This document shows positions 1 through 6,406 of a stretch of DNA of 7,258 nt, one piece after another. Both the position numbers and the translations under genes were made by a program. How positions within the stretch are numbered: the stretch's first letter is position 1; each line of letters begins with the position of its first letter. This DNA is from Acetobacterium sp. (lineage in GTDB: Bacteria > Bacillota > Clostridia > Eubacteriales > Eubacteriaceae). The stretch is taken from assembly GCA_022013395.1 (NCBI GenBank), contig JAKLQL010000266.1, positions 1-7,258 on the forward strand. The letters are read 5' to 3'. Below the pieces are notes generated by a model that did not search any database, was not told the origin of the DNA, and saw only the letters and a program-made list of their open reading frames with translations.

Positions 1-37
1 ACTAATTTGAAGATAAAGAAAATAATGAAGGAGAAAA

Positions 38-1048
38 ATGATGGATTCGGTGATTTTAGGAAAAACGAAATTAATTGTCAACAAAAATGGCTTTGGCGCC
101 CTCCCCATCCAGCGCATCGAAAAAAAGGATGCCGTTTATCTATTGCAGAAAGCATTTTATCATGGCGTCAATTACTTTGATACGGCCAGATGGTATTCAG
201 ACAGTGAAGAAAAAATCGGGACTGCCTTTTCATGGACGCGTGAGAAAATTATTATCAGTACAAAAACCGCGGCACAGACGGTCGATGTTTTTTGGAAAGA
301 ACTTGAGATTAGTCTCACGCATTTAAAGACGGATTATATCGATATTTATCAGTTCCATAATCCAGAATTCTGTCCTCAACCCGGGGATCAATCCGGTTTG
401 TATGAAGCGATGCTGGAGGCTAAAAAACAGGGAAAAATCCGTTTTATTGGCATTACAAATCATCGACAGACGGTAGCAAGAGCTGCCATAAAATCAAATC
501 TCTATGATACCTTACAGTTTCCCTTTTGTTATCTTGCCAGTGATGAGGACTTGGAAATTGTGAAGGCCTGTCAAATAAACGATGTGGGATTTATAGCTAT
601 GAAAGCATTGTCCGGAGGTTTGATAATCGATGCAAAAGCCGCCTATGCTTATCTGAGACAGTTTGATCATGTTGCGCCAATCTGGGGAATCCAAAGGGAA
701 TGCGAACTAGATGAATTTTTATCTTACCAGGAAAGTCCCCCCATACTGACTAAAGAGATGAAATTAAAGATCGAAGCGGATCGTAAAGAATTATCAGGTA
801 ATTTTTGCCGTGGCTGTGGCTATTGTATGCCGTGTCCAGCTGAAATTGAGATAAACAACTGTGCCAGAATGAGTCTGATGCTTCGTCGAGCACCATCTGA
901 AACCTTTTTATCCCCAGAATGGCAAGACAAAATGATGAAAATTGAGAACTGCATTCATTGTAATCAATGTAAAGAAAAATGCCCCTATGGTTTAAATACT
1001 CCTGATCTATTACTGAAAAACTATGAAGATTATCAGACGTTTTTATAA
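38..1048 (+). CDS. Aldo/keto reductase with C-terminal double 4Fe-4S ferredoxin-like domain
   Basis: Cytoplasmic NAD(P)H-type oxidoreductase of the aldo/keto reductase fold fused to an iron-sulfur tail; the substrate cannot be read from the sequence. The barrel spans about residues 5-230. The usual AKR tetrad appears intact: D48 and Y53 (FDTARWY), K76 (STKT) and H107 (YQFHNPE). The tail carries two cysteine clusters: C257, C260, C263, C266 (CxxCxxCxxCP) and C305, C308, C311, C315 (classic CxxCxxCxxxCP). At 336 aa the length fits this ferredoxin-tailed AKR group. Two adjacent ATGs (38 and 41) follow AAGGAG at 28-33. The spacing is 4 nt to the first and 7 nt to the second, so ATG 41 may be the true start (335 aa). 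No promoter is visible in the 37 bases upstream. A hairpin follows at 1067-1105, so it may be monocistronic or end an operon. The family call is firm; the reaction is unknown. Confidence 0.9.
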   Translation: MMDSVILGKTKLIVNKNGFGALPIQRIEKKDAVYLLQKAFYHGVNYFDTARWYSDSEEKIGTAFSWTREKIIISTKTAAQTVDVFWKELEISLTHLKTDYIDIYQFHNPEFCPQPGDQSGLYEAMLEAKKQGKIRFIGITNHRQTVARAAIKSNLYDTLQFPFCYLASDEDLEIVKACQINDVGFIAMKALSGGLIIDAKAAYAYLRQFDHVAPIWGIQRECELDEFLSYQESPPILTKEMKLKIEADRKELSGNFCRGCGYCMPCPAEIEINNCARMSLMLRRAPSETFLSPEWQDKMMKIENCIHCNQCKEKCPYGLNTPDLLLKNYEDYQTFL

Positions 1049-1066
1049 GCTACCTAATAATCGCAT

Positions 1067-1105
1067 AAAAGTTGCAATGGCATAACGCTTTCAATTGCAG
1101 CTTTT
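1067..1105 (+). terminator. Probable terminator hairpin after the aldo/keto reductase
   Basis: Bases 1067-1078 pair with 1094-1105 over 12 positions with one G-U wobble and a 15-nt loop. The 3' arm ends in CTTTT and no longer T tract follows, so this is a weak or atypical intrinsic terminator. It lies 18 nt after the stop codon at 1046-1048. Confidence 0.5.
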
Positions 1106-1241
1106 ACCTCAGAGAAAAGACTTGAATACTTATCTTTTGGAACATATTTTTTTTACAAAAAATAAATCCGTCCTCTTTCAGGTGAAGAATACTTCATGAT
1201 AGAATTTTCTTTGAGAATACAAATATTGAAAATGAAAACGG
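1106..1241. other. AT-rich intergenic stretch with no recognisable gene
   Basis: Part of the 312-nt gap between the AKR stop and the ComFB start at 1361. Apart from the hairpin at 1067-1105 and the promoter at 1242-1270, I see only AT-rich sequence with short T and A runs (near 1147-1163). I find no RBS-linked ORF, tRNA or riboswitch motif on either strand. Confidence 0.5.
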
Positions 1242-1270
1242 TTGAAATTGAGTTGTTTTAATAGTATACT
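1242..1270 (+). promoter_or_regulatory. Sigma-A promoter for the ComFB-family gene
   Basis: TTGAAA at 1242-1247 and TATACT at 1265-1270 are separated by exactly 17 nt, close to the vegetative consensus. Transcription would begin near 1277, giving a leader of about 85 nt before ATG 1361. No c-di-GMP riboswitch motif is apparent in that leader. Confidence 0.75.
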
Positions 1271-1360
1271 AGACCAGAGAAAGTGTTTTATTGGACATAG
1301 ACGATTGATTAGATTGGCTAAGTTTTTATGAATAAAATGAATGATTTTGGAGGAGAAAAT

Positions 1361-1630
1361 ATGTTAAAAAATTATATGGAAGATACGGTGAATGCTTTTT
1401 TGCCCCATATGCTAAAACAGTATCCAGATATTTGCAAGTGCGAACTCTGTCTTGAAGATATAAAAGCTATTGCATTAAATAAGCTTAAACCGGCTTATTT
1501 TGTAACACATGAAGGACTTTTATTTTCAAAAATTGATGAAATGACGACACAGCATAAGGCAGATCTTACCAGTGAACTAACTCGTGCAATTGATATTGTC
1601 TCAAAAAATCCACGTCATCCTAAAGAATAA
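1361..1630 (+). CDS. ComFB-family protein (89 aa)
   Basis: Small soluble protein resembling the late-competence ComFB family. The start is placed at ATG 1361 because GGAGGAG at 1349-1355 sits 5 nt upstream; the in-frame ATG at 1328 has no ribosome binding site. Family-like features: an N-terminal NYMEDTV segment, a cysteine cluster C25-x-C27-x2-C30 that may bind metal, the following DIKAIALNKLKPAYFVT segment (about residues 33-49), and a C-terminal AIDIVSKNPRHP helix end. Some ComFB-domain proteins, notably cyanobacterial ones, have been reported as cyclic dinucleotide receptors; whether this one binds any is inference. It is a single-gene unit between its own promoter (1242-1270) and a perfect hairpin terminator. 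No comF operon partner is beside it, so a competence role is not supported here. The bacillar symbol comFB is left out for that reason. Confidence 0.8.
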   Translation: MLKNYMEDTVNAFLPHMLKQYPDICKCELCLEDIKAIALNKLKPAYFVTHEGLLFSKIDEMTTQHKADLTSELTRAIDIVSKNPRHPKE

Positions 1631-1649
1631 CAGGATTGATTCCTGAATA

Positions 1650-1703
1650 AATAAGCCAGTATCCCAACCCGTGTAAGGGTTGGGATACTGGCTTATTATT
1701 TTT
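1650..1703 (+). terminator. Perfect 21-bp hairpin terminator, probably bidirectional
   Basis: Bases 1650-1670 are the exact reverse complement of 1677-1697, leaving a 6-nt loop (GTGTAA). On the plus strand the stem runs into a T-rich tail (1693-1703), terminating the ComFB gene whose stop ends at 1630. The lysC stop on the minus strand is at 1727-1729, and the minus-strand tail (TTATTTATT after the stem) is moderately U-rich. One hairpin therefore probably serves both convergent units. Confidence 0.9.
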
Positions 1704-1726
1704 GCGTTAGCAGTTGTCATTAGACT

Positions 1727-2197
1727 CTATAAATCGAAGGCTTCAGCGGTGGCAGTAACCGCTATATCCTTGTCTTTTGATGGGATGATACAGCTAATCC
1801 GTATTTCGGAGGTAGTAATCATCAGCATTTGGATGTTATTGTCAGCCAGGAGCGTAAAAAACTTGGCGGCAACGCCAGACTGGCTGCGCATACCGATGCC
1901 TACGACTGATAGCTTGGAAATATTTTCGTTGATGATAACACCAATGCCGGGATGTTTTTCCTGAAAAGCGGTCAGGATTTTTTTAGCGTCTTCCAGATCG
2001 GCAGCTGGTGCGGTAAATGAAATGTTAATGAGATCATCGATAGGAGCACTTTGGCTGATCATATCAATGTTGATGCTTTTGGTGGCAAACTGACTGAAAA
2101 AATGGGAGGTGATATTCTTGTCAAAAGGAATATCACGGATGGTGATCATAATTTCGTCATTGTCAATAGCCACGCCGGTGATGGATTGTCCTTCCAT
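1727..2197 (-). CDS. Predicted in-frame beta subunit of aspartate kinase (internal start)
   Basis: An ATG at 2197, codon 246 of lysC, is preceded by AGGAG (2206-2210) with 8 nt spacing, inside an A-rich run on the minus strand that should be unstructured. Translation from it gives 156 aa covering exactly the linker and both ACT domains, with no kinase domain. Known biology: Bacillus subtilis aspartokinase II and Corynebacterium aspartokinase are alpha2-beta2, with the beta chain made from an internal start of the same gene. The position, length and strong internal ribosome binding site match that arrangement. That this organism makes the subunit is inference. Confidence 0.65.
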   Translation of the reverse strand: MEGQSITGVAIDNDEIMITIRDIPFDKNITSHFFSQFATKSINIDMISQSAPIDDLINISFTAPAADLEDAKKILTAFQEKHPGIGVIINENISKLSVVGIGMRSQSGVAAKFFTLLADNNIQMLMITTSEIRISCIIPSKDKDIAVTATAEAFDL

Positions 2198-2932
2198 GTT
2201 TTTTTCTCCTTTTTTTATGATGGTACCAGGAACTTCGAATTCGCTGGAAGCAACCCAAATATTGGTGTCGTATTTACTACCGAGCTCAATCGCTCGGGGA
2301 TGCATGACGCCGGCTCCGAGGCTGGCCATTTCCAGCATCTCTTCATAAGAAACGGCGTCCAGTTTTTTGGCCTTGGGATATAATCGGGGATCTACCCCGT
2401 AAATGCCTTCGACATCAGTATAGATCTCGCAGGGAGCACCCAGCACGCAGGCCAGCGCTACGGCACTGGTATCAGAACCGCCCCGGCCCAGAGTAGTGAC
2501 GTCATCATTTTCATTGACCCCCTGAAAACCGGCAATGATCACAATTTTATCTTCATTTAATGATTCCAGGATCTTGGTAGTATCAATGCCTTCAATTCGG
2601 GATTTGGTATGGCGGCCGCTGGTGCGGATGCCCACCTGGGGGCCTGTGAAGGAAATGGCGTCGTGACCCATTGACTGAAGCGCCATCGACAGCAGCGAAA
2701 TGGAGATCTGTTCACCGGTGGATAAGAGCCGATCCATCTCGCGTTTGGGTGGGGAGGGATTGATGGCATAGGCCAGTTTTACCAGATCATCAGTGGTTTT
2801 GCCCATGGCAGAAACCACCACCACAATCTGATGGCCATTTTTTTTCTTTGCGATGATACGTTTTGCAATATTCTGAATCCGTTCGGTGGAACCTACCGAG
2901 GTTCCGCCGTATTTCTGAACAACGATATTCAT
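1727..2932 (-). CDS. lysC: Aspartate kinase (lysine-pathway, ACT-regulated)
   Basis: Phosphorylates L-aspartate with ATP, the first step of the aspartate pathway. The 401-aa protein starts at ATG 2932: AGAGG at 2941-2945 lies 8 nt upstream and the family N-terminus begins MNIVVQKYGG. A longer in-frame reading to 3058 runs into a repeat element and is not credible. Kinase motifs are KYGGTSVG (7-14), STGEQ (71-75), the GFQG turn (135-138), TTLGRGGSDTSA (146-157) and YTDVEGIYGVDPR (171-183). Two ACT domains follow, about 258-330 and 340-400; the second holds GMRSQSGVAAKFF and TSEIRISCI, typical of the lysine/threonine-sensitive ask class. It is the last gene of the riboswitch-controlled operon, separated from dapB by 395 nt holding two palindromic repeats. 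An internal start encodes a probable beta subunit, listed separately. Confidence 0.96.
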   Translation of the reverse strand: MNIVVQKYGGTSVGSTERIQNIAKRIIAKKKNGHQIVVVVSAMGKTTDDLVKLAYAINPSPPKREMDRLLSTGEQISISLLSMALQSMGHDAISFTGPQVGIRTSGRHTKSRIEGIDTTKILESLNEDKIVIIAGFQGVNENDDVTTLGRGGSDTSAVALACVLGAPCEIYTDVEGIYGVDPRLYPKAKKLDAVSYEEMLEMASLGAGVMHPRAIELGSKYDTNIWVASSEFEVPGTIIKKGEKNMEGQSITGVAIDNDEIMITIRDIPFDKNITSHFFSQFATKSINIDMISQSAPIDDLINISFTAPAADLEDAKKILTAFQEKHPGIGVIINENISKLSVVGIGMRSQSGVAAKFFTLLADNNIQMLMITTSEIRISCIIPSKDKDIAVTATAEAFDL

Positions 2933-3030
2933 GAGATTAACCTCTAAATCAGTAGCAGTTATGATTAATCGACTGTTTATTGATCCTTTCTTGTATGGAA
3001 TAATGGGCGTATGTAAAATTAGTGACGTTA

Positions 3031-3138
3031 GCTTTGTTGCCAGTATTACACGAAACAATTCTTACACTGTACGGCGGACAGTCTTAGGACTGTTCGCCTA
3101 CACGTTACAGAATAGTTTGTGAATACTGACAGCAAAGC
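3031..3138 (-). repeat. Palindromic repeat, copy A (inverted relative to the other three)
   Basis: 108-bp near-palindrome bounded by GCTTTG (3031-3036) and CAAAGC (3133-3138), with arms complementary apart from scattered mismatches. The core, read on the minus strand, contains GTAACGTGTAGGCG and GCCGTACAGTGTA, which define the family. Its tip is a perfect hairpin, ACAGTC-CTAA-GACTGT. Homology with copy C continues outside the palindrome: minus-strand CAAAGC is followed by TAACGTCACTAAT (3030-3018), against TACCGGCACTAAT after copy C. It lies in the dapB-lysC gap, about 100 nt upstream of the lysC start. No T tract follows, so it is not an ordinary terminator. Confidence 0.85.
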
Positions 3139-3192
3139 AATGATTGTTCGGCCGTTAAAATTTTTTTTGGTGCTTACATATAAACTCAATTG

Positions 3193-3297
3193 CCTGGCTG
3201 CGGGTTTCCATAATCAATTTCGTAACGTGTAAGGGAACTGGCGATAGTCCGTACGCCGTACCGTGTAGAAATTGTTTTATGTAAACGTGTAGCTGGG
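3193..3297 (+). repeat. Palindromic repeat, copy B (most degenerate)
   Basis: Core motifs are CGTAACGTGTAAGGGAACTG (3221-3240) and GTACGCCGTACCGTGTAG (3251-3268). The inner arms CAATTTC (3215-3221) and GAAATTG (3268-3274) are perfectly complementary; the outer arms pair imperfectly out to about CCTGGCT and AGCTGGG, so the ends are approximate. The GGCG/CGCC pairing of the other copies is weakened by GGG. It sits 31 nt past the dapB stop codon and only about 54 nt from copy A. Confidence 0.75.
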
Positions 3298-3327
3298 TTG
3301 ACGGTACTTGATTTAGCGCCCCGTCAA

Positions 3328-4083
3328 CTAGTCGTTGACGACCATGGCCATGTCATAGAGACCGGGTTCTTTTCCGACCAGGTATTGGGCGGCTTTGACG
3401 GCGCCTTCGGCGAAGACTTTTTTAGAGAGGGCCATGTGATTGACCTCGATGATCTCGTCGTTGCCGGCAAAGATGACCGAATGTTCGCCAGGAATGGTGC
3501 CACCGCGGATGGCGTGGATGCCCAGCTCGTTTTCGGTGCGTTTGGCATCCCGGCCATAGCGGCCATAGATGTAGTCCTTTTTGGTTTCCAGGCCGTCGTT
3601 GATGGCGTCGGCCAGCAGTAACGCGGTTCCACTGGGGGCATCCAGCTTTTTATTATGGTGTTTTTCAATGATTTCGATATCAAAGCCGCTTTCCAGCTTG
3701 GCCACCATTTCGTTGAGCATTTTGGCAATCAGATTGATCCCCAGGGACAGGTTGGCGGTTTTAAAAACCGGAAATTCCTGAGAGCCTTTTTTAATAGAAG
3801 CTAGATCTGTTTCCGACAGGCCGGTAGTGGCGATGACAATCGGAATTTTGTGACTTTTGGCAAAACCGAAAATACTTGGGAATGCCTTGAAGTGAGAGAA
3901 ATCGATAATCACATCGATCGCCTCGGTGCAATTTTCCAGATTGGTATAAACAGGAAAGGGTAAGGTATTAATTGCTTGATGATCAAATCCGGCCACTACC
4001 TGGGTATCTGGGTTGGCGGCAATAATTTGCTGCAGGGTTCCGCCCATAGCGCCGGAGACGCCACTGAGTAAAATGTTTATCAT
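3328..4083 (-). CDS. dapB: 4-hydroxy-tetrahydrodipicolinate reductase
   Basis: Reduces the DapA product to tetrahydrodipicolinate with NAD(P)H, in the lysine/diaminopimelate branch. The protein is 251 aa, slightly shorter than the E. coli enzyme. The N-terminal nucleotide-binding loop is GVSGAMGG (8-15); ATTGLS at 85-90 is the usual second nucleotide-side motif. The signature EKHHNKKLDAPSGTA spans 140-154 and includes the catalytic histidine region H142/H143, K146 and the SGT substrate loop. RGGTIPGEHSV follows at 193-203. Start ATG 4083 is fixed by AGGAGG (4089-4094), which overlaps the dapA stop codon (TAG, 4093-4095). The gap is 9 nt, so translation is probably coupled to dapA. A short inverted repeat, CGTCAAC/GTTGACG, straddles the stop (3322-3340). 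Confidence 0.96.
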   Translation of the reverse strand: MINILLSGVSGAMGGTLQQIIAANPDTQVVAGFDHQAINTLPFPVYTNLENCTEAIDVIIDFSHFKAFPSIFGFAKSHKIPIVIATTGLSETDLASIKKGSQEFPVFKTANLSLGINLIAKMLNEMVAKLESGFDIEIIEKHHNKKLDAPSGTALLLADAINDGLETKKDYIYGRYGRDAKRTENELGIHAIRGGTIPGEHSVIFAGNDEIIEVNHMALSKKVFAEGAVKAAQYLVGKEPGLYDMAMVVND

Positions 4084-4092
4084 GATTTCCTC

Positions 4093-4971
4093 CTATAATA
4101 AGCCATAGGTTTTCAGGTCGGCAATCAGCTTTTCTTTATTGACATCTTCCATTTCGATCAGCGGCAGACGCATTTCGCCTGAGTCCAGACCCATTAGTCC
4201 CATCGCTGTTTTAACGGGAATCGGGTTGGTTTCATAGAACATCGCCAGATTAACCAGGTTGGTTTTAAATTGCAGTTCCTGGGCCTTTTTCAGATCCCCA
4301 GCCATAAAGCTGGTGACCAGATCGTGCATCTCTTCAGGAATGATGTTGGCGGATACCGAGATCACACCTTTGCCGCCCACGGCCATAATTGGCAGGACAT
4401 GGTCGTCATTACCACTGTAAATATCAATGTCATTGCCGCAAATCCGAGCAATTTCGGTAACCTGGCTGATATCGCCACTGGCTTCTTTAACGGCGGCCAC
4501 ATTGGGGATCTTACTCAACTCTTTAATCGTGGAAACAGAAATGTTCATACCAGTTCGGCTGGGCACATTATAAATAATCACCGGAATCGTGATGGCATTG
4601 GCAATGGCTGAGATATGGGCAATGATGCCTCGCTGGGTGGATTTGTTGTAATAGGGGTTAATGATCAATGCGGCATCGGCACCAGCTTTTTCGGCTTCTA
4701 TGGAAAGCATGATCGAATAGGCAGTATCGTTACTGCCGGTTCCGGCCACAAAGGGTACCCGGCCGTTAATGTATTTGCCGGCATCCCGGAGCAGTTCCAG
4801 ATGCTCATCGTCGGTCAGGGTTGAGGTTTCACCGGTGGTGCCGGCAATCAGAATGGCGTCGGTTTTCTTTTCAATCTGCCAGTCAATCAGTTTGTGAAAG
4901 CGTTCAAAATCAACTTTTCCATCTTTAAATGGGGTAACCAGTGCGACACAGCTTCCTATAAAAATACTCAT
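4093..4971 (-). CDS. dapA: 4-hydroxy-tetrahydrodipicolinate synthase
   Basis: Condenses pyruvate with aspartate semialdehyde, the committed step to lysine and diaminopimelate. The protein is 292 aa, a TIM barrel of standard length. The Schiff-base lysine is K162 (VKEASGD). Other active-site landmarks are GTTGE with T45/T46, Y108 in NPYYNK, Y134 and R139 in IYNVPSRTG, and SGND at 186-189. The start is ATG 4971: AAAGGAG (4978-4984) lies 6 nt upstream and MSIFIGSCVALVTPF is the family N-terminus. The 16-codon in-frame extension upstream has no family similarity. Its leader (4972-5206) holds repeat copy C and a small hairpin at 5004-5034. The stop codon overlaps the dapB ribosome binding site. 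Confidence 0.97.
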   Translation of the reverse strand: MSIFIGSCVALVTPFKDGKVDFERFHKLIDWQIEKKTDAILIAGTTGETSTLTDDEHLELLRDAGKYINGRVPFVAGTGSNDTAYSIMLSIEAEKAGADAALIINPYYNKSTQRGIIAHISAIANAITIPVIIYNVPSRTGMNISVSTIKELSKIPNVAAVKEASGDISQVTEIARICGNDIDIYSGNDDHVLPIMAVGGKGVISVSANIIPEEMHDLVTSFMAGDLKKAQELQFKTNLVNLAMFYETNPIPVKTAMGLMGLDSGEMRLPLIEMEDVNKEKLIADLKTYGLL

Positions 4972-5003
4972 TTCAATCTCCTTTGATTGTGGTTTTGTGT
5001 GAG

Positions 5004-5034
5004 ATCCAGTACCGAACAATTGACGATACTGGAT
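5004..5034 (-). other. Small inverted repeat in the dapA leader
   Basis: ATCCAGTA (5004-5011) and TACTGGAT (5027-5034) are perfectly complementary with a 15-nt loop, ending 32 nt upstream of the dapA ATG. No T tract follows on the minus strand, so it is not a clear terminator. It could be an mRNA processing or stability structure. Confidence 0.45.
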
Positions 5035-5075
5035 TAGGACTCTTTTATTGTTTGGTTGAGAGGATAACCTTAATT

Positions 5076-5182
5076 GCTTTGGTGCCGGTATTCAGAAACA
5101 GTTTCATAACGTGTAGGCGAAATGGCGGTAGCCTGTCCGCCGTACAGTGTAGAAACTGTTTGCTATATACCGGTAGCAAAGC
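5076..5182 (+). repeat. Palindromic repeat, copy C
   Basis: 107-bp near-palindrome from GCTTTG (5076-5081) to CAAAGC (5177-5182). AAACAGTTTC (5096-5105) pairs perfectly with GAAACTGTTT (5152-5161), and GGTGCCGGTAT pairs with ATACCGGTAGC in the outer arms. The core holds TAACGTGTAGGCGA (5107-5120) and GTCCGCCGTACAGTGTAG (5135-5152). The right end also folds as CCGGTAGC-AAA-GCTACCGG (5170-5188). Homology with copy A extends right to about 5195. It fills much of the asd-dapA gap. Confidence 0.85.
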
Positions 5183-5206
5183 TACCGGCACTAATAATCG
5201 GCAGAC

Positions 5207-6205
5207 TTAGATCAGATTCCGATTAATCAGTTCGAAGGCAATTTGGACGGCGTTTGAGGCGGCACCTTTGCGGATGTTATCGGCAACAACCCAGAGGTTC
5301 AGGCCATTGTCAACGCTGAAATCCCGGCGCAGACGGCCGACATAAACCTCATCGGTGTTTTCCGCCACTCGAGCCAGTGGGTAGACATTGTTAGCCGGAT
5401 CATCCTGCAGAATAATCCCCGGAGAGTTGGCATATAGATTACGGATGGCGTCTAACTCAAACGGCTTTTTCAGTTCCACGTTGACACTTTCGCTGTGGCT
5501 ATAAAAAACTGGTACCCGAACGGTGGTGGCAGTGATCCGTAGGCTGTCGTCGTGCAGGATTTTCTGGGTTTCGTTGATCATCTTCATTTCTTCTTTAGTG
5601 TAACCATTCTCTAAAAATGAATCGATGTGGGGCAGGACATTATAGGCAATCGGATGCGGGTAGAACGCATTTTCTTCGCCTTTGATCCCATTTTCCAGGT
5701 CGGCATAGCCCTTCACTCCGGAACCGGAAACGGCCTGATAAGTGGAATAAACAATTCGGTCGATACCGAAGGCATCATAGAGTGGTTTTAAAGCAACCAC
5801 GGCCTGGATGGTGGAGCAGTTAGGATTTGCAATGATATTTTTATGCCAGTCCAGATCTTCCGGGTTTACTTCAGGAACAACTAACGGAACCGCTGGATCC
5901 ATCCGGAAAGCACTGCTGTTGTCAATGACGATGACGCCTTTGGCAGCAGCTATCGGCGAAAATCGTTCGCTGGTGTCGCCGCCGGCAGAGAATAATGCGA
6001 TATCGATCTCCTGATCAAAAGCTTCGTCACAAAGCTCCTGAACCACATAGGTTTTTTCATTAAAAAGAATTTCTTTACCAGCTGAACGTTTAGATGCCAT
6101 CGGGTAAAGATTTTTAACCGGGAATTTTAGTTCAGCCAGTACCTGTAGCATTTTTTGTCCAACCATGCCAGTGGCACCAACTACTGCAACATTATAAGAT
6201 TTCAT
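5207..6205 (-). CDS. asd: Aspartate-semialdehyde dehydrogenase
   Basis: Reduces aspartyl phosphate to L-aspartate-4-semialdehyde with NADPH, the branch point to lysine/DAP, threonine and methionine. The protein is 332 aa. The N-terminal Rossmann loop is GATGMVGQ (10-17), the nucleophile is C130 in NPNCSTIQ, and Q157 lies in TYQAVSGSG. R230 and H237 (RVPVFYSH) fit the substrate arginine and catalytic histidine. The start is ATG 6205, with GGAGG at 6210-6214 just 4 nt upstream and the expected MKSYNVAVVGATG opening. The reading frame stays open to 6322 but only by running through repeat copy D. It is the first gene after the lysine riboswitch, with about 200 nt of leader between the riboswitch terminator and the ATG. 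Confidence 0.97.
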   Translation of the reverse strand: MKSYNVAVVGATGMVGQKMLQVLAELKFPVKNLYPMASKRSAGKEILFNEKTYVVQELCDEAFDQEIDIALFSAGGDTSERFSPIAAAKGVIVIDNSSAFRMDPAVPLVVPEVNPEDLDWHKNIIANPNCSTIQAVVALKPLYDAFGIDRIVYSTYQAVSGSGVKGYADLENGIKGEENAFYPHPIAYNVLPHIDSFLENGYTKEEMKMINETQKILHDDSLRITATTVRVPVFYSHSESVNVELKKPFELDAIRNLYANSPGIILQDDPANNVYPLARVAENTDEVYVGRLRRDFSVDNGLNLWVVADNIRKGAASNAVQIAFELINRNLI

Positions 6206-6252
6206 AAGTCCTCCAAAAATTGAAATTATAGTTAATTGCGGAAGTACCGTAT

Positions 6253-6360
6253 GCTTTGGGTTCAGTTTCCACAAACAATTGTGTAACGTGTAGGCGAACT
6301 GGCGATAGCCTGTACGCCGCACAGTGTAACAATTGTTTCGTGCGAAACTGTTCCCAAAGC
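6253..6360 (+). repeat. Palindromic repeat, copy D
   Basis: 108-bp near-palindrome from GCTTTGGG (6253-6260) to CCCAAAGC (6353-6360). AAACAATTG (6273-6281) pairs perfectly with CAATTGTTT (6330-6338). Core motifs are GTAACGTGTAGGCGAACTGG (6283-6302) and GTACGCCGCACAGTGTAAC (6312-6330). It lies in the leader between the riboswitch terminator and asd, ending 47 nt from the asd ATG, so it is transcribed whenever the riboswitch reads through. Confidence 0.85.
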
Positions 6361-6406
6361 AATTATTATTCGGTGTATATATTCTCGCAATTTTCCATTT
6401 AAAATT

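Noticed and set aside
2198..2216. A-run in lysC as a programmed frameshift site
   Set aside because: The frame continues intact through both ACT domains, no stimulatory structure is visible, and an internal ribosome binding site explains the A/G-rich sequence.
2933..3058. N-terminal extension of lysC by 42 codons
   Set aside because: It has no family similarity, runs into repeat copy A, and ATG 2932 has its own AGAGG and the expected N-terminus.
3297..3328. Intrinsic terminator after dapB
   Set aside because: GTTGACGG and CCGTCAAC can form a stem, but no T tract follows on the minus strand, and lysC would then lack a visible promoter.
4972..5019. 16-codon extension of dapA
   Set aside because: No ribosome binding site and no family match; AAAGGAG sits correctly for ATG 4971.
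6206..6322. 39-codon extension of asd upstream of ATG 6205
   Set aside because: The frame is open only by chance through repeat copy D; GGAGG at 6210-6214 and the canonical Rossmann start fix ATG 6205.
3031..6360. CRISPR array
   Set aside because: The four repeats are about 107 bp, palindromic, in mixed orientation and separated by whole genes rather than uniform spacers.
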